From assembly GCA_030323885.1 (NCBI GenBank), contig CM059199.1, positions 75,054,781 to 75,118,780 on the forward strand: a stretch of DNA of 64,000 nucleotides, written 5' to 3'. Made by a program: the position numbers and the translations under genes. Of the stretch, positions 52,214-63,714 are shown in pieces; the first letter of the stretch is position 1, and the number at the start of each line of letters is the position of its first letter. Below the pieces are notes generated by a model that saw nothing but the letters and a program-made list of their open reading frames with translations, did not search any database and was not told where the DNA came from. Source of the stretch: Branchipolynoe longqiensis. Lineage: Eukaryota; Annelida; Polychaeta; Phyllodocida; Polynoidae.

Positions 52214-52279
52214 CATCGGGACAAGTGGAGAACCATTGCATCCAACCCTCGACTAGAGGATGGAACTATTGATTGATTG
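52214..52279 (+). mobile_element. 66-bp severely truncated LINE insertion with 12-bp target duplication
   Basis: It matches the extreme 3' end of the LINE at 21616-22094 (CATCGGGACAAGTGGAGAAC ... GGATGGAACTATTGATTG). ATTGAGTATTAA stands at 52202-52213 and again at 52280-52291. Confidence 0.9.
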
Positions 52280-52291
52280 ATTGAGTATTAA

Positions 52292-52847
52292 ACTGAGAAT
52301 GGATAGTACATCACGATATATCACACAATGAATTATGCAAGATACTGATTATACTTTGAAGGAGGATTTGACAAGATATAAGAATGTTCAGAGTATTCAA
52401 ATTCCATTGGATGATCGTCATATTTTACAGCATTGCAGGAATTTGAAACAATTGATACAGAATTATCATATTGATTACATCATTTTATATCATTCTTCAC
52501 AACTCCAATCACAAGTATGCTCTGTGAGGACTCGATCGGATGTGAATAGAGCAAGCATTCATATCATAATTAACTCACACGGCCAATAAGAAGACAAGAA
52601 GATGATTTAAAAATAAAATATTTATTGGAGAACATAATCTGCAGGCAGGTTGGGCATCAAGTCATGGAGAACATGATCGGTATTGTGTATCATGAGCAAG
52701 AAATAGGAAATATCAAACAGCGGCTAACAAGGCCATGTAGGATAATAGGGGATAATGTGTAATATCGATCAAATATCAAATCAAGAGGATAACAGGTAAT
52801 CAATAGCCAGTCAATTCATATCGGTACATCAAGTAAGTAAATCATCA
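52292..52847. other. Unannotated stretch
   Basis: One 84-codon ATG frame (52335-52589, plus) is rich in His/Gln/Ile/Tyr with no recognised motif; probably chance in AT-rich DNA. Confidence 0.35.
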
Positions 52848-53430
52848 TTAGTCGATAAACAAATTAGTGAGAATAAGTAAGGAGGAACAGATAAGGCAAG
52901 TGAGAGAAGGAAAATCACCCCTCAACCCAGCAAAGACTCGAGGGCTGATGGAAGAGAGGAAATCACCGCAGGACCTGTATATGGCGAGACTGTTTTTCCT
53001 AGCTAGGGTAAAGTAGATAACAAGAAGAGCAGTAACAAATACAGAGGCCTGAGCCCCCAGAGAAGAGACATAAACAATAACAGAGTTCAGCTGATTAGGT
53101 GAGACAGGGGAGGCTTGTGATGGTATGTTAGCGGAAGTCTTAGCTAATCGTTTGCTGAGGAGTGAAACCATGTAAGCAGCGAATGGGCGCGGATTGCCCC
53201 CAGAGCCTCGAGACAGATCCTAGCATCACTCAGGTAGTTTGGAATTGCATCCGAGGAGTTAAGTCGGGACTGAAGGTAGATCAAGTAGGATAGGACATCA
53301 TAGACCATTGGCTTCAGAGGATCGAGCTGAAGCTGCGACCAGAAACTCTTGCACACCTGGGCACGCCTGCAGGTGCAGCACTTTATTCGCCCAAGTCGCT
53401 CTTGCTAAGGAAGCGGAGAATCCGATGACT
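52848..53430 (-). pseudogene. Diverged tyrosine recombinase pseudogene
   Basis: The minus-strand frame to about 53150 reads 'CKSFWSQLQLDPLKP', then 'VLSYLIYLQSRLNSSDAIPN', then 'YLSDARICLEALG', the helix pattern of a YR core-binding domain. A frame change follows, then 'KRLAKTSANIPSQASPVSP', 'VFVTALLVIYFTLARKNSLA'. The latter resembles the first catalytic Arg region ('F..ARKSNL') of a metazoan YR family distinct from elements 1-3. The C-terminal half (His-x-x-Arg, Tyr) is missing. It could come from a Crypton-like or another DIRS-group element. Confidence 0.55.
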
Positions 53431-54079
53431 AGGTCGAGATGTTGGGAGTGTCGAACACTACTTGTGTTCAACTAAAGAGAAGGCGGTATGGAGATTAGGA
53501 TGTGACTGCTTCACTCAGGCAAAGCTGCCAATTTAGCAGCTAGAGTATGGGGGACCTGCTTAAATTATCTGCTAAGACAAGATACTTCCCCTCCTTATGA
53601 GTAAGTAATATGACAGCTTTTATATGCGGAAATTTAGGGAAATCTGCCTTGCAACGTACACAGGGGAGAGAGCAGAGTGTAAGGAGGAAGAAGTGAGGCT
53701 AGGCAAAGCGGGTGGGCAACACTTACTGACTGCTGGGTGATGTTAATTAGGATCATGAGTATGTACGGCTAAGATCAAATTCCGTCAATTATGACCATGG
53801 GTTAATGTAAATGTACAACGTCTAAACACTTCTGGATACTGAATTGTTTATTCCCGTCCAGGGCTCACTGAACCACCGGCAAAACTTTCCATGATGTCAT
53901 CTCATTTACATACTCCTTTGTCTCACTCACTGTCTGGAACATATGCATGTATTTAGCATATATTACAGACATGTGTAGACGTCTATTACTCATATATTAC
54001 AGTTAATACATAGAGTGCTCAAAGTGAGGAAAAATGGGGCCAGTGGTTGGCAGTCACTATTACTGAGGTAAGAATGACA

Positions 54080-54330
54080 ACATAGAGACCACCCGCCAGC
54101 AGGGACTGGGGGGAAGATGGGTATATTGGGTGAAGACAGCTAGCAGTGACAGCTAGCAACGAGCATGCAGTGGGGAGAGAACCCACTGGCAGAGACCGGG
54201 CAGCGGCTTGGAACGATGAGTCGGTAGGCGAAGACAGCTGGCAGAGCCAGGGCCAGAGGCCGGGAACCTCAGCTGAAGGCAGCAGCAGAGCCCGGGCAGC
54301 ATTAAGACATCCCGCCAGGAGTGATAGGAT
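54080..54330 (+). repeat. GC-rich tandem repeat, degenerate
   Basis: Repeated words CCCGCCAGCAG, GAAGACAGCTAGCAG, GGAACGATGAGTC and GAGGCCGGGAA. The same words recur at 55140-55420. Confidence 0.6.
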
Positions 54331-54415
54331 TCGTAGCGAGTCGGTAGAACAGTCATTCTTACTGGTGTCATAAAGAGTTGGTGCAACAGTCACTGTCACT
54401 TTGGAGAAGAGACAT

Positions 54416-55830
54416 TAAGAAGCATCATAAGACAAAAGCACAATGAAAATTCACTGCTTCGTTTCAAGTCTATTAATCAGGACTATTCATTGCTAAGATC
54501 GACTTCTGTAATCCGTGAGCATGACATAATAATGAGAGTGTTACAATGATGACATGTACTGGTGAGCAGCAGTTGTCACCTCAATAACCACACCCGTGAT
54601 GCAAGCAATTGTTACACAAACACATCTTCCATTGCTTCAGGTCAAATTCGGATGTTAGTGTAAGTATTCACTACTACAATAACATTCCGTTACTTATGAG
54701 TCCCCACTGACAGTCAAACACATTTGACTAAACTGTGTTGATTTTATGGCACTGCGCCAACAATTTTACACTGCAAACAACATGCATGACCTTTTTACCA
54801 AAGTTAAACAAGACATTTTAGCTTTTTTGAGGGCAGCTGGTCTGTACCACCTCATATAGTTCCGTAAAACAATTTGTATTTATTAATTCTTTCATCTATT
54901 TTATTTAATTATATGATTTTGGGCTTTTAAAAATTAATAAGTGCCTATTGACACCTAACTGATTGTATGCTTTTACATTATATGTAGAGGCGATGGTTGA
55001 ATAAAAAACAAACAATTCTCACCATGAATATGGCCTATGTTGCCGACACGGCGTAAAGAAAACACCAATCAATCAATCAACTTATGAGCATGACTTAATA
55101 ATACTGAGGGTGGTGAAAATGAAAAAACATTGGGACACTCCACCGGCATGGACTGGGGTGGAAGCCTGGGATGTTGGGTGAAGACAGCTAGCAGGGACAG
55201 CTATCCAAGCCCGGGCAGCATGGAGACAGCCCACCAGCAGAAACCGGGCGGAGGCCGGGAACGATGAGTCAGCGGGTGACAACTAGCAGACACCGTGCAG
55301 CGGGGAGGCAGGCTGCCGGCAGATACCGGGGTGGAGCCCAGAAACGTCGGGTGAAGCCGTTGAAGTTGAGTCACGGGACGCCGGCCGATGGGGGGAGGGG
55401 CGGGGCAAGGTTGCAGTTGTTGACTCCGGCGACTCCAGTTAAAAAAACTTAGATCAAGAAATGAACTGGTGAGCAGCAGTCACTTTCACCGAAACAAGAG
55501 ATGCAAGCAAAGTTATAACCAATGAATATAATGCACTTCCACTGTTTCATGTCAGGTTTGAATACTTATGACTATTGCCAGCTACAGTCACATTCTGTTA
55601 TTTACGAGCATGAGTATAATCATCAAGCGACTGCTAAAGTGAATAGAAATGTATCGGTGAGCAGCAGTCACTGTCACTGTGTTAAACAGATGCAAGCAAA
55701 AATAAATAAACTACAAATATAATGAATTTTCACTGCTTCACAACAAGTTCTGTTAATTATGACAATTCACGGCTATTGTCGCATTCTGTTAATTATGAGC
55801 ATGACTGTAATAATATTAATAATTAGGAAA
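54416..55830 (+). repeat. ~188-bp satellite units, interrupted
   Basis: Units contain GGTGAGCAGCAGTCACT, ATGCAAGCA, TTCACTGCTTC and CATTCTGTTAATTATGAGC. Unit starts at 55468 and 55656 give a 188-bp period; an earlier unit starts at about 54561. More units appear at 59484 and 59774. A LINE tail (54701-55079) and the GC-rich block (55140-55420) interrupt the array. Confidence 0.75.
54701..55079 (+). mobile_element. LINE 3' end, 5'-truncated, with 9-bp target duplication
   Basis: ACTTATGAG flanks it (54692-54700 and 55080-55088) inside a satellite unit. The sequence matches the 3' end of the LINE at 59895-61115 (CACTGACAGTCAAACACAT, GGGCAGCTGGTCTGTACCAC, AATATGGCCTATG) and ends in (AATC)n. Confidence 0.9.
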
Positions 55831-55997
55831 AATACGAACACAGCAAATATAGTTATGGCTTTTTAATTAAGGTAAAGTTAAACGTCAGATTATACAAATG
55901 TCAGCTCACAAATGCTTAAGAAACGAGGCTAGAAATGCTATGATCCTACTTTCCACTCTCACATGTGGGTTGGGTGGGAGGCCGATTTAGGCTAGTT

Positions 55998-57239
55998 CCC
56001 AGATAGCACACAGCCGTCGGGCCAACGTCGGGCCGACGGCAGCTGCGCCGTCAGCCCAACGGTGGAAACTGTCGTTGGGCCGACGTTGTTTTGTCCAACC
56101 TCCCCGCCGTCATCTCGACGGCGGCTGCCGCCATAGGCCTGACGGCGGCTGCCGCTGAAGGCCCCCGCCGTCGAGCCGACGGCTGGAGGTTGGAAAAAAC
56201 AATATTGGCCCGACGGCAGCTGCCGCCGTAGGCCCGACACAATATATTTATTCAAAATTAGTAGAAAACCTTATAAATTTAATATAATCTTTTTGGTACT
56301 GGCCTAGCTGGGTGCCTCGTCCTCCTGTAGGTAGCCGATGACCTCCTCTAGTAGGCCAGTGCTAAATATTAGTTTTATTCAAAATTAATAGAAATCGAGA
56401 ACCCTAACCGTATAAATTTAATATAATCTTTTTGGTAACGATAGTGTCTATATATGTGTACCAAGCGATTTGTTTGTACGTGGTGTGGTTGTCGAGATAT
56501 GTTCCTTCTTCTGTATGGGTTAGGGTTAGGGTTAGGGTTAGTGCTTAATTAAATACAGAAAAAGTGAAATATCTCTACAACCACACCACGTAGAAACAAA
56601 TCGCTTGGTACACATATATATAGACAACATTGTTACCAAAAAGATTATATTAAATTTATAAGGTTAGGGTTCTTGATATCTATTAATTTTGAATAAAACT
56701 AATATTTTGCAACTGTACGTATTGACAAGTGTCTTCTCGAAAAAAACCAAGAGGGCTGTGTTTCGTCAACATTCCGTACCAGATAATTCCAATCGTATTA
56801 ACACGAATAATTCCATTAATACGTCGTAATAAATTACAAAACTTTTACAAAATAATCTACACATATTAATAAACAAACCTGTTAAATAATTCCTTAAAAT
56901 TCCTGCGATTTTTGGAGTTATTTGTTGAAAAAGAACGCTGCTCAACGATCGCACGTGCTCCACTGGTGACTCGAGCCGGAAACCAAATTTAAAGAACTGC
57001 GCATGCGCACACCACCATCTTCGGCCCGACGGTGGCTCGACAGTGACTCAAATGTGGAAAATGAATGCAAACCAGCGGCGGACCACCACCGTCGGCCCGA
57101 CGGTGGCCCACATGTGCAAAAGTTTGAAACCCAGCGGCGAACCACCACCGTCGGCCCGACGGTGGCCCGACGGTGGAAAGTCGGTGGCGACTGTGCGACC
57201 AATAGCCGACGTCGGCCCGACGGCTGTGTGCTATCTGGG
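55998..57239. mobile_element. Inverted-repeat element family F (~1.24 kb)
   Basis: The ends CCCAGATAGCACACAGCCGT and, inverted, ACGGCTGTGTGCTATCTGGG are perfect for at least 26 bp. Subterminal arms (to about 56240 and from about 57010) are arrays of GTCGGGCCGACGG-type palindromes. The middle contains the AT-rich inverted repeat described separately. No transposase frame. Confidence 0.88.
56365..56706. repeat. Long inverted repeat with TTAGGG run at its apex
   Basis: Two arms of ~150 bp (AATATTAGTTTTATTCAAAA; AATTTAATATAATCTTTTTG; TGTACCAAGCGATTTGTTT and complements) flank four GGG tracts in GGGTTAGGG repeats at about 56517-56541. A third partial arm copy lies at 56250-56305. Confidence 0.88.
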
Positions 57240-57339
57240 TTATTGTCTCCTGGCTCTTCCAGACCTAGCGGTCACTGGCTGCAGAACTGCAGCATTAATA
57301 AACGGGGCCGTTAAAACGGCCCGTTTTTGGCGTGTTTTG

Positions 57340-59190
57340 TTGTGGTTTTTTTTGGGGGGGGCTTTCCTTCTCACTTTATCCAACTTAAGGGATGGTAGGG
57401 GGGGGGGGCGTGGTGCTCTTCGCGGTGTCTAGTGATGTGGTGGTGTGGTGCGGCGGTGGCCCGGTAGGTGGCAATACGTTCTTGGGCCCACTGTCCTGTA
57501 CCTCGACCGGTGATCAAAGCGGAATCTGGAGTGATTGGCAGCAGGGCCATGGGTGGCGTGTTGGTCCTCCAGGCCCGCATCGCAGGGTGGTTGGTCCAGT
57601 GCCAGCAGGCTCTTGGACCGGGGTGAGGTGGGTGGGTGTGGCTGTATCCGCGGTCCCAGCACCCACTCCGTTGGTGATCGAAGCGGGAACCGACATTGTA
57701 GGCGCGCGGGTCGAGGCTGTCACACCCGGTGTGTCCGGAACTGCACGCAGCTCGGTTGTCAGACAGGTTGTGTGGTGGGCCGAGGAAGTCTCGGATGGCA
57801 GTCCTGTCAAAGGCCACACATGATGCCAAGACGTGGGCGACGTTGGAGATTTTGTCACCGCATGGACATCGCTGCAATGCAGGGGTATCGATGAACCGCC
57901 TGTATCCAGTCCTGAAGCATGTGACCGCCTCTTGCAAGGATGCAGAGAGGTTTCTTGGGACTGGTAGGCTCGCCCTGACATTTTTGTGCCAGACCCAACT
58001 GATGGAGTATGGGTTCCTGATGGTGGTGCGGTGGAGGGAAGCCTCCCACAGGGCTTTGGTGGCTCTAGAGTGGGTGGCTTTGAGCTTGGACAGGGAGTGG
58101 TCTATGACGAGGTCGATCTCAGGATGGCGAGAGCCGTCCAGAGCAGCTGAGACAGCCTGGTCCTTACCGGGAAGTCCTATGTGGGAGGGGACCCATGCCA
58201 GCACTGTGTCAAGGAGAGCTTCATGCCTGGTGGCGATGGTGTTCTGAATCAAGGTGGTCAGAGAGTGGTTAGCTCTGTGGTCCTTGATCCTGCGGGCTGT
58301 GTTGAGTGAGTCGGTGACCACTATGCAGTTGCAGTGTCGCAGGTGGGTCAGTGCATGGTGGATGGCGGCGAACTCTGTATCGAGGGTGAAGGAGTAGTCC
58401 GTGACCCTGATAAGGCGTCTAGCCTGCCTGTCTGGTAGGAAGTAGACAGCCCCGGCTCGGCCTGTGTGAGGATTGAGCGAGCCGTCAGTGTAAACCGTGG
58501 TGGCTTGAGGGAAGTCCTCTTTGCCCTGTGCAATGGTTTCCTGTGCCAGGGTTCTGAGGACAATGTCGGGTAGTTGGTTCGGGCTGAGCAGAGGCTGGTG
58601 AGCCTGACCTCTATGGGCAAGGAGTACCAGGGAGGTCTCGCCCAGAGGTCAGGGGCATCAGCGAGTGCCAGTCCGTGGGTTAGTTTCAGGGTGCGGATGG
58701 CCGTCTTCGTTCCCCAGGAGAGGCCGAGGCACCGTCTTGGACCGTTTTGTAGGTAAGAGGCTGCACTGCGGTAGGAGGTGGAATGGCCTGTGGACAGGGC
58801 TTGGCAGAGGTGATTTGCCAGCAGCTGTTGTCCGCGTACGTGGAGTGCTGGCAGGTTGGCCTCAAGGAGGAGGATCTCAACTCTGGTTGTCCTGCGAGCT
58901 CGGGTGATGAGTCGCACTGCCTGGTATTGGACTCTTTCCAGGGTGAGGAGGTCTTGCTCAGGGTGCTACTGCGAGGGAGGCGTGCCTTACGGTTGTCTCT
59001 GCAGTAACCAATCCAGGAAACGGTGTTGGCTGCATAGTCGTAGAGGGACCGCACGGCCTGTTTGTAGAAGAGGCTGAGCACTTCAGCTGGTGCTCCCCAG
59101 TTAAACCCAGAGATTCTAGTCATTATAAGAAGTCTCTTGTTCATTCTGGAGGCCAGTCGCTTCACAAGTGGGTTCATGGTGAGTTTGTGA
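57340..59190 (-). pseudogene. LINE ORF2 C-terminal half with RNase H
   Basis: The minus strand begins with the RT thumb region ('VKRLASRMNKRLLIMTRISG', 'GAPAEVLSLFYKQAVRSLYD') near 59170. Frame changes follow, then RNase H: 'YTDGS'-like region near 58480, 'TEFAAIHHALTHL' near 58370, 'VVTDSLNTARRI' near 58310 and 'LAWVPSHIGLPGKDQA' near 58180. A Cys-rich end ('CPCGDKISNVAHVLASC') follows. An RNase H after RT marks the I/Nimb/Tad-type group of LINEs. RT catalytic motifs are not present (5'-truncated). The 58321-57371 frame is intact. Confidence 0.85.
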
Positions 59191-59483
59191 TCGAGCTATG
59201 TCGCCTTATATAGCGAAAGTCTTCCCGAAAGGGGCGCATCGGCAGTTCGAGCATACTGCGTGATACGTCATCAAGTCCTGTTTAACCGATCGGCGGTGAA
59301 GTTGCAAAAGACCCACTAGTCGGCATTTGAGTTGATTACATAGTTCTAAAGAATTCCGCTAATCGGCGACACAATAGACATCCTTAGCACTGGCACGCCT
59401 TGGTCTGTATTCGCGATCCTGATTACCCGTAATGCCAATGCATTACGAACAATGAAACTGCTAAATTCGAAGAGAAATGAACT

Positions 59484-59830
59484 GGTGAGCAGCAGTCACT
59501 GTCACCATGGTAAACAGAAGCGAGCACCCGTTCTAACTATTATTTATGGCCACATACCTTGTTTGTTTAAATGGCCATGTTAGTTTGTTGACGGCCAAAA
59601 TCAGGTGCACTGCGGAACCAGTCACGTGTGAGGTTTTTTTTAAACTACCCGTTCACCCGCTTGCTACTCAGTGCTGGACCGGAGGGCTAGGACACCCATT
59701 CTGTTAATTATGAGGATGACAATAATAATATTAAAAATGAGACCAGTAAAATCGAAGAGAAATGAACCGGCGAGCAGCAGTTACTGTCCCCGTGGTACAA
59801 CAGACACAAACAAACGTTCTATCTATTATA
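59484..59830 (+). repeat. Satellite units (two, divergent)
   Basis: GGTGAGCAGCAGTCACTGTCA at 59484 and GGCGAGCAGCAGTTACTGTC at about 59771 match units at 55468 and 55656. Both are followed by ATACCTTGTTTGTTTAAATG. Confidence 0.65.
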
Positions 59831-59894
59831 TATATTAACATACCTTGTTTGTTTAAATGGATATGTTAGTTTGTTGTCAGGTTCAATGCGAAGT

Positions 59895-61115
59895 CAGGTG
59901 CAATGCGAAGTCAGTCAAGCGTGAGAGTCTCCATGGGGCCTGGACCGAAGCCGGAGCATGATCTGGAAGGTCCCCCGTGGTCGTTGAGGAAGGAATCGGT
60001 TATCCTCCAACTCACGGAACTGAGGAAGTCTGGGACACATCCACTCGAGTACCAAGGACTGCATGCAGAGATTTAAGGCCAGTTTGCAGACCACCTCTCC
60101 ATATACACTGATGGTTCGAAAGACCAAAGCCGGGTAGCTGCTGCGGCAGTCTGCCAACGGGAACAATTTGGCATACGCTTGCCCGATCAGAGCTTGATTT
60201 TCCTTGCAGAAGCCCGAGCACTCCTTCTCGCGTTGGAGTGTATCGAGGTATCCAACCACACTAACTATGTTATATACAGTGATTTGTTCTCTTGCCTCCT
60301 GGCTGTTGCTGGACTGAAAACGAATCACCCTATTCTAGCAACGGTCATTTATAAAATGAACCAACTGACAACGGATGGGTATGACATCCACCTGTGCTGG
60401 GTGCCTGGCCATGCTGGCATACAAGGAAACGAATGAGCTGATCGGGCTGCGAAGAAGGCCCTGAACTGTGATCTTGAACCGTGTCTGATCCCTCACTCTG
60501 ATCTGAAACCACTAATAGCCACCCACATAAAATCCAAATGGCAACATGAGTGGGATGAAAACATTAATAAACTTAAAGAAATTAAACCATCTGTGGGAAA
60601 ACCACCACAGACTCATGCGGGAGATCGGCAGGACCAAGTGGTCCTTAGCCGCTGCCGTATTGGCCACTTGTGGCTTACACATGCTTTTCTGCTCAAGGGG
60701 GAACCTCCCCCTGAATGTATTGGGTGTCAGTCCCCGCTGACACTCAAACACATTTTTACTAAGTTGCGTTGATTTTTTGGCCCTGTGCCAACAGTTCTAC
60801 ACTGCAGACAGTATGCATGACCTTTTTACTAAGGTAAACCAGGAAAACATTTTAGCCTTTTTGAGGGCAGCTGGACTGTACCACCTCATATAGTTTACTA
60901 AATAGATTCTATCAATTATTAATAAAACTTTTCTTTTTCTATGGGAATTTGTTTCCCTTGACCACAAATATATGATTGTGAGCTTTTTAATTTAATGAGT
61001 GTCTATTGGCACATAATTGATTGTCTGCTTTTACATGTAAAAGCGATGGTTTGAACAAGAAACAAACATTTCTCGCCATGAATATGGCCTATGCTGCTGA
61101 CACGGTGTAAAGCAA
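59895..61115 (+). pseudogene. LINE C-terminal fragment (RNase H and Cys domain), second family
   Basis: 'IYTDGSKDQSRVAAAAVC' (Asp), 'FLAEARALLLALE' (Glu), 'YVIYSDLFSCLLA' (Asp), 'LCWVPGHAGIQGNE' followed by TGA where a residue before 'ADRAAKKAL' is expected. Later 'CRIGHLWLTHAFLL', 'CIGCQSPLTLKHI' and 'LAFLRAAGL' in shifted frames, then a 3' UTR identical in layout to 54701-55079. I/Nimb-like. RT is missing. Confidence 0.85.
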
Positions 61116-61429
61116 CCACCAATCATCATGATCTCAAAGGATCCGTTCCGGTTGAGCAGCGGGGTGAAACGAGTCAGGTGAAGGTGTATTTACAGTCCGT
61201 AGCTCATATCAGCTTTAAAGTATCGGCAACGACGACGTTGACAGTATTATGCAGCAGCGAGACAGCCAGTAGACGCTGGTCTGGGCTGTGAAAAACGACT
61301 GACACGGTAGGCTGCAAGCGGAAAGTCGAAAATCAACTGACAAGGTAGGCTGCAAGCAGGAAAGTGAGGAGAGGAGGAGCGTAGAGAAAAAGTAATTAAC
61401 GTAGTGCATTTGATAAAAGTAGTGCGAGG
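61116..61429. other. Unannotated stretch
   Basis: Contains a short duplication (GACACGGTAGGCTGCAAGC; GACAAGGTAGGCTGCAAGC) but no gene. Confidence 0.4.
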
Positions 61430-61860
61430 GTGGGATAAATGGTGGTGAGACAATAGTGAACCACATTAATTGGTCGTCAAGGCCTGGTGCTCTCCCATGA
61501 CCTTCACTTTGGAGACTTAGTTCATGTTGTAGTAGCAAGTAGGGTTGGTTGGATATTGGAGATTTACATCCTGGAAACATCTAAGGTCGTATCATGATCG
61601 ATATCAACATGGGGCAGTGCGTGCTTATGGTGCCTTTATAGTGCTGTCACACTGGGAAAACAGACTGCCGGCATCATGACCCGATATCCCATTCACACAC
61701 ATTATCTTGACACTGAGCTAACCAGTCCTTACCCGATCCTATTAATGTCGAGTGCCAGGCTAGGAAGCAACAAGTAACAATTCTAAAGTCATTGGTTTTA
61801 CTTGACCAGGAAACAAAATATCCCGACCTTTCGCATGTGAGGCTCACGTTCTACCGAATA
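61430..61860 (-). mobile_element. SINE family B with the associated repeat
   Basis: 61430-61560 matches 42600-42720 inverted. 61600-61860 carries the SINE B blocks in reverse (GATATCCCATTCACACACAT, GTCATTGGTTTTACTTGACC, decayed tRNA-like end near 61840). Confidence 0.65.
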
Positions 61861-61907
61861 TACCGTTTTAGAGTCATTGTGCATCGACACTGTGTGGTAC
61901 TGCTACA

Positions 61908-62140
61908 AATAGAATCAGGGAGGGTGAGTGTAGAGAACAAAAAAAAAAACCCGACTATCTCCTGCGAACGTCAGATGTTACTGCTAAAAAATAGAATCGG
62001 GGAGAGTGGGAGTAGAGAAAAAAAACTTAAACCCCGACATTCACTGGGAACGCCAGCTTTTACTGCTAAAAATAGAATCGGGAAGGTGGGAGTAGAGAAC
62101 AAAATAACCTGACATCCACTGCGAATGTCAGATTGTAAAA
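61908..62140 (+). repeat. ~78-bp tandem repeat, three units
   Basis: Each unit has ATAGAATCGGG, GTGGGAGTAGAGAA, CCGACATTCACTG-like and CGTCAGATGTTACTGCTAAA words. Confidence 0.85.
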
Positions 62141-62290
62141 ATATACGGATGTTCGGTAAAGAATTATATATTGACAGAGAGCATTATTATTCTTGGGCTT
62201 TGGAGTGGGGAGAAGGTTATGTAATCTAAAAAGCAATGGTGCCCCCACTCACATGATGACATGATATAAACTATGTGAGATATATGTTCA
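62128..62290 (+). repeat. Repeat D, paralogous to 32180-32346
   Basis: Shared words: GTAAAAATATA, AAGAATTATATATTG, CAGAGAGCATTATTATTCTT, ATGTAATCTAAA. Opposite orientation to the copy inside the LINE. Confidence 0.75.
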
Positions 62291-62569
62291 TGCATGATGC
62301 CTAAAGTAATGAAGAGATGTTCTTATATATGAAGCAGTTCAAGGTTGATGAAATGTTCCTCTATGTATTCATAAAGAATGCAATTGGAGAAAAAGGACAT
62401 TTTTGGATATACATATATATATCTACTTGTAACTGTATGCAACTATCTGCCCCTACCAGACCCAGTGCCAATCACACCAGCCTTACCCTGTATATTATTG
62501 CATTTATATTTCATTTATTTTATTGTTGGTTATCACATTTTATTTATATTTATATTATCTGAATTGAGG

Positions 62570-63168
62570 CCTAGTGCCGGGAGTCTTGGCACCGGGAGGA
62601 TGGGAACCCTGGTGCCGGTGTAAAGATTTCAAATTCCCCCCATATTCAAGTTCCCCCCCGGGAACTTGAAAACGTTTTCAAATTCCTCCCAGGGGAATTT
62701 GAAAACGTTTTCAAATTCCCTCCCTCATTTTAACTTTCCCCCTCCCCCCCATTTTTGGGGAATTTTCTTTATTTTTGTTATTTTTTGTTATTTTTTGTTA
62801 TTTTTCATGACAAATATTATAATATACAGAGAATAGCATAATGGAAATTATTACTAGTACAATAAAACATATTTAACCACAAATGACACAAAAAGTCTCC
62901 AAGATGGTTAAGAAAAAAATATTATAGGTCTGAAATTTAAAACGTTTTTTAAAGTTTTTTAAACAATTTTAAATTCCCGGAGGGGGGAATTTGAAAATAG
63001 GGGGAGGAATCTGAAAACTGTTTTTAAGTTCCCCCCCAGGAATCTGAAAACGTTTTTAATTTCCCCGGAGGGAAGTTAAAAACGTTTTCAGATTCCCGGG
63101 GGGGAACTTGGGAAGGGGGGAAGTTGAAATCGTTACACCGGGAAGACAGGATTCCCGGCGCCGATAGG
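62570..63168. mobile_element. Palindrome-rich inverted-repeat element (~600 bp)
   Basis: The ends (CCTAGTGCCGGGAGT ... GGTGCCGGTGTAAAGATTTC) are mirrored at the right (GAAATCGTTACACCGGGAAG ... GGCGCCGATAGG). Each arm repeats GAAAACGTTTTC palindromes separated by AATTCCCC/GGGGAATT blocks, three or more times. AT-rich core, no ORF. Confidence 0.75.
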
Positions 63169-63219
63169 CTGCCATCTCCTCCCCCCCCCCCGAAACCCAA
63201 ACCCCCTATGCATATTATA

Positions 63220-63370
63220 AATGTTATACATATACATACATATGCATACACATACATACATATATATTAACATACATATACATATATATACATATACATA
63301 CATATACATCTATATATATACATATGCAGACATACATACATGACTCTATATATATGCATATAAATACATA
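63220..63370 (-). repeat. (CATA)n microsatellite
   Basis: CATACATA/TATATA array, reverse orientation relative to the ATGT arrays at 23-30 kb. Confidence 0.9.
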
Positions 63371-63589
63371 ATGTATTGAGAGATGACTGCATCACATACC
63401 TTAGAGTGGTCCTCCATTTGTCACTGCTAAGTTAATCCATATGTAGTCTGTGTCACTATCAGACTTATTGCAACAATGCAAGGGGCCTAAGCTCTTGACA
63501 CTTTCACACTCAGATTTTAAACAAACACTGCCATTACCCTAAATAATATTCCATTTATATTTAATTTATTTTTGATTATACATGTACAT

Positions 63590-63680
63590 GTACACATACA
63601 CATACTTTTAAAGTGATATGTATATATACATATATACACATACATATGTATGTATTATATATAATATATAAATAATATTG
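63590..63680. repeat. (TATA/CATA)n simple repeat
   Basis: TATATACATATATACACATA-type sequence. Confidence 0.8.
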
Positions 63681-63714
63681 CAATATCAGGTGAAGAATAA
63701 CTTAGGGGGTTGCC

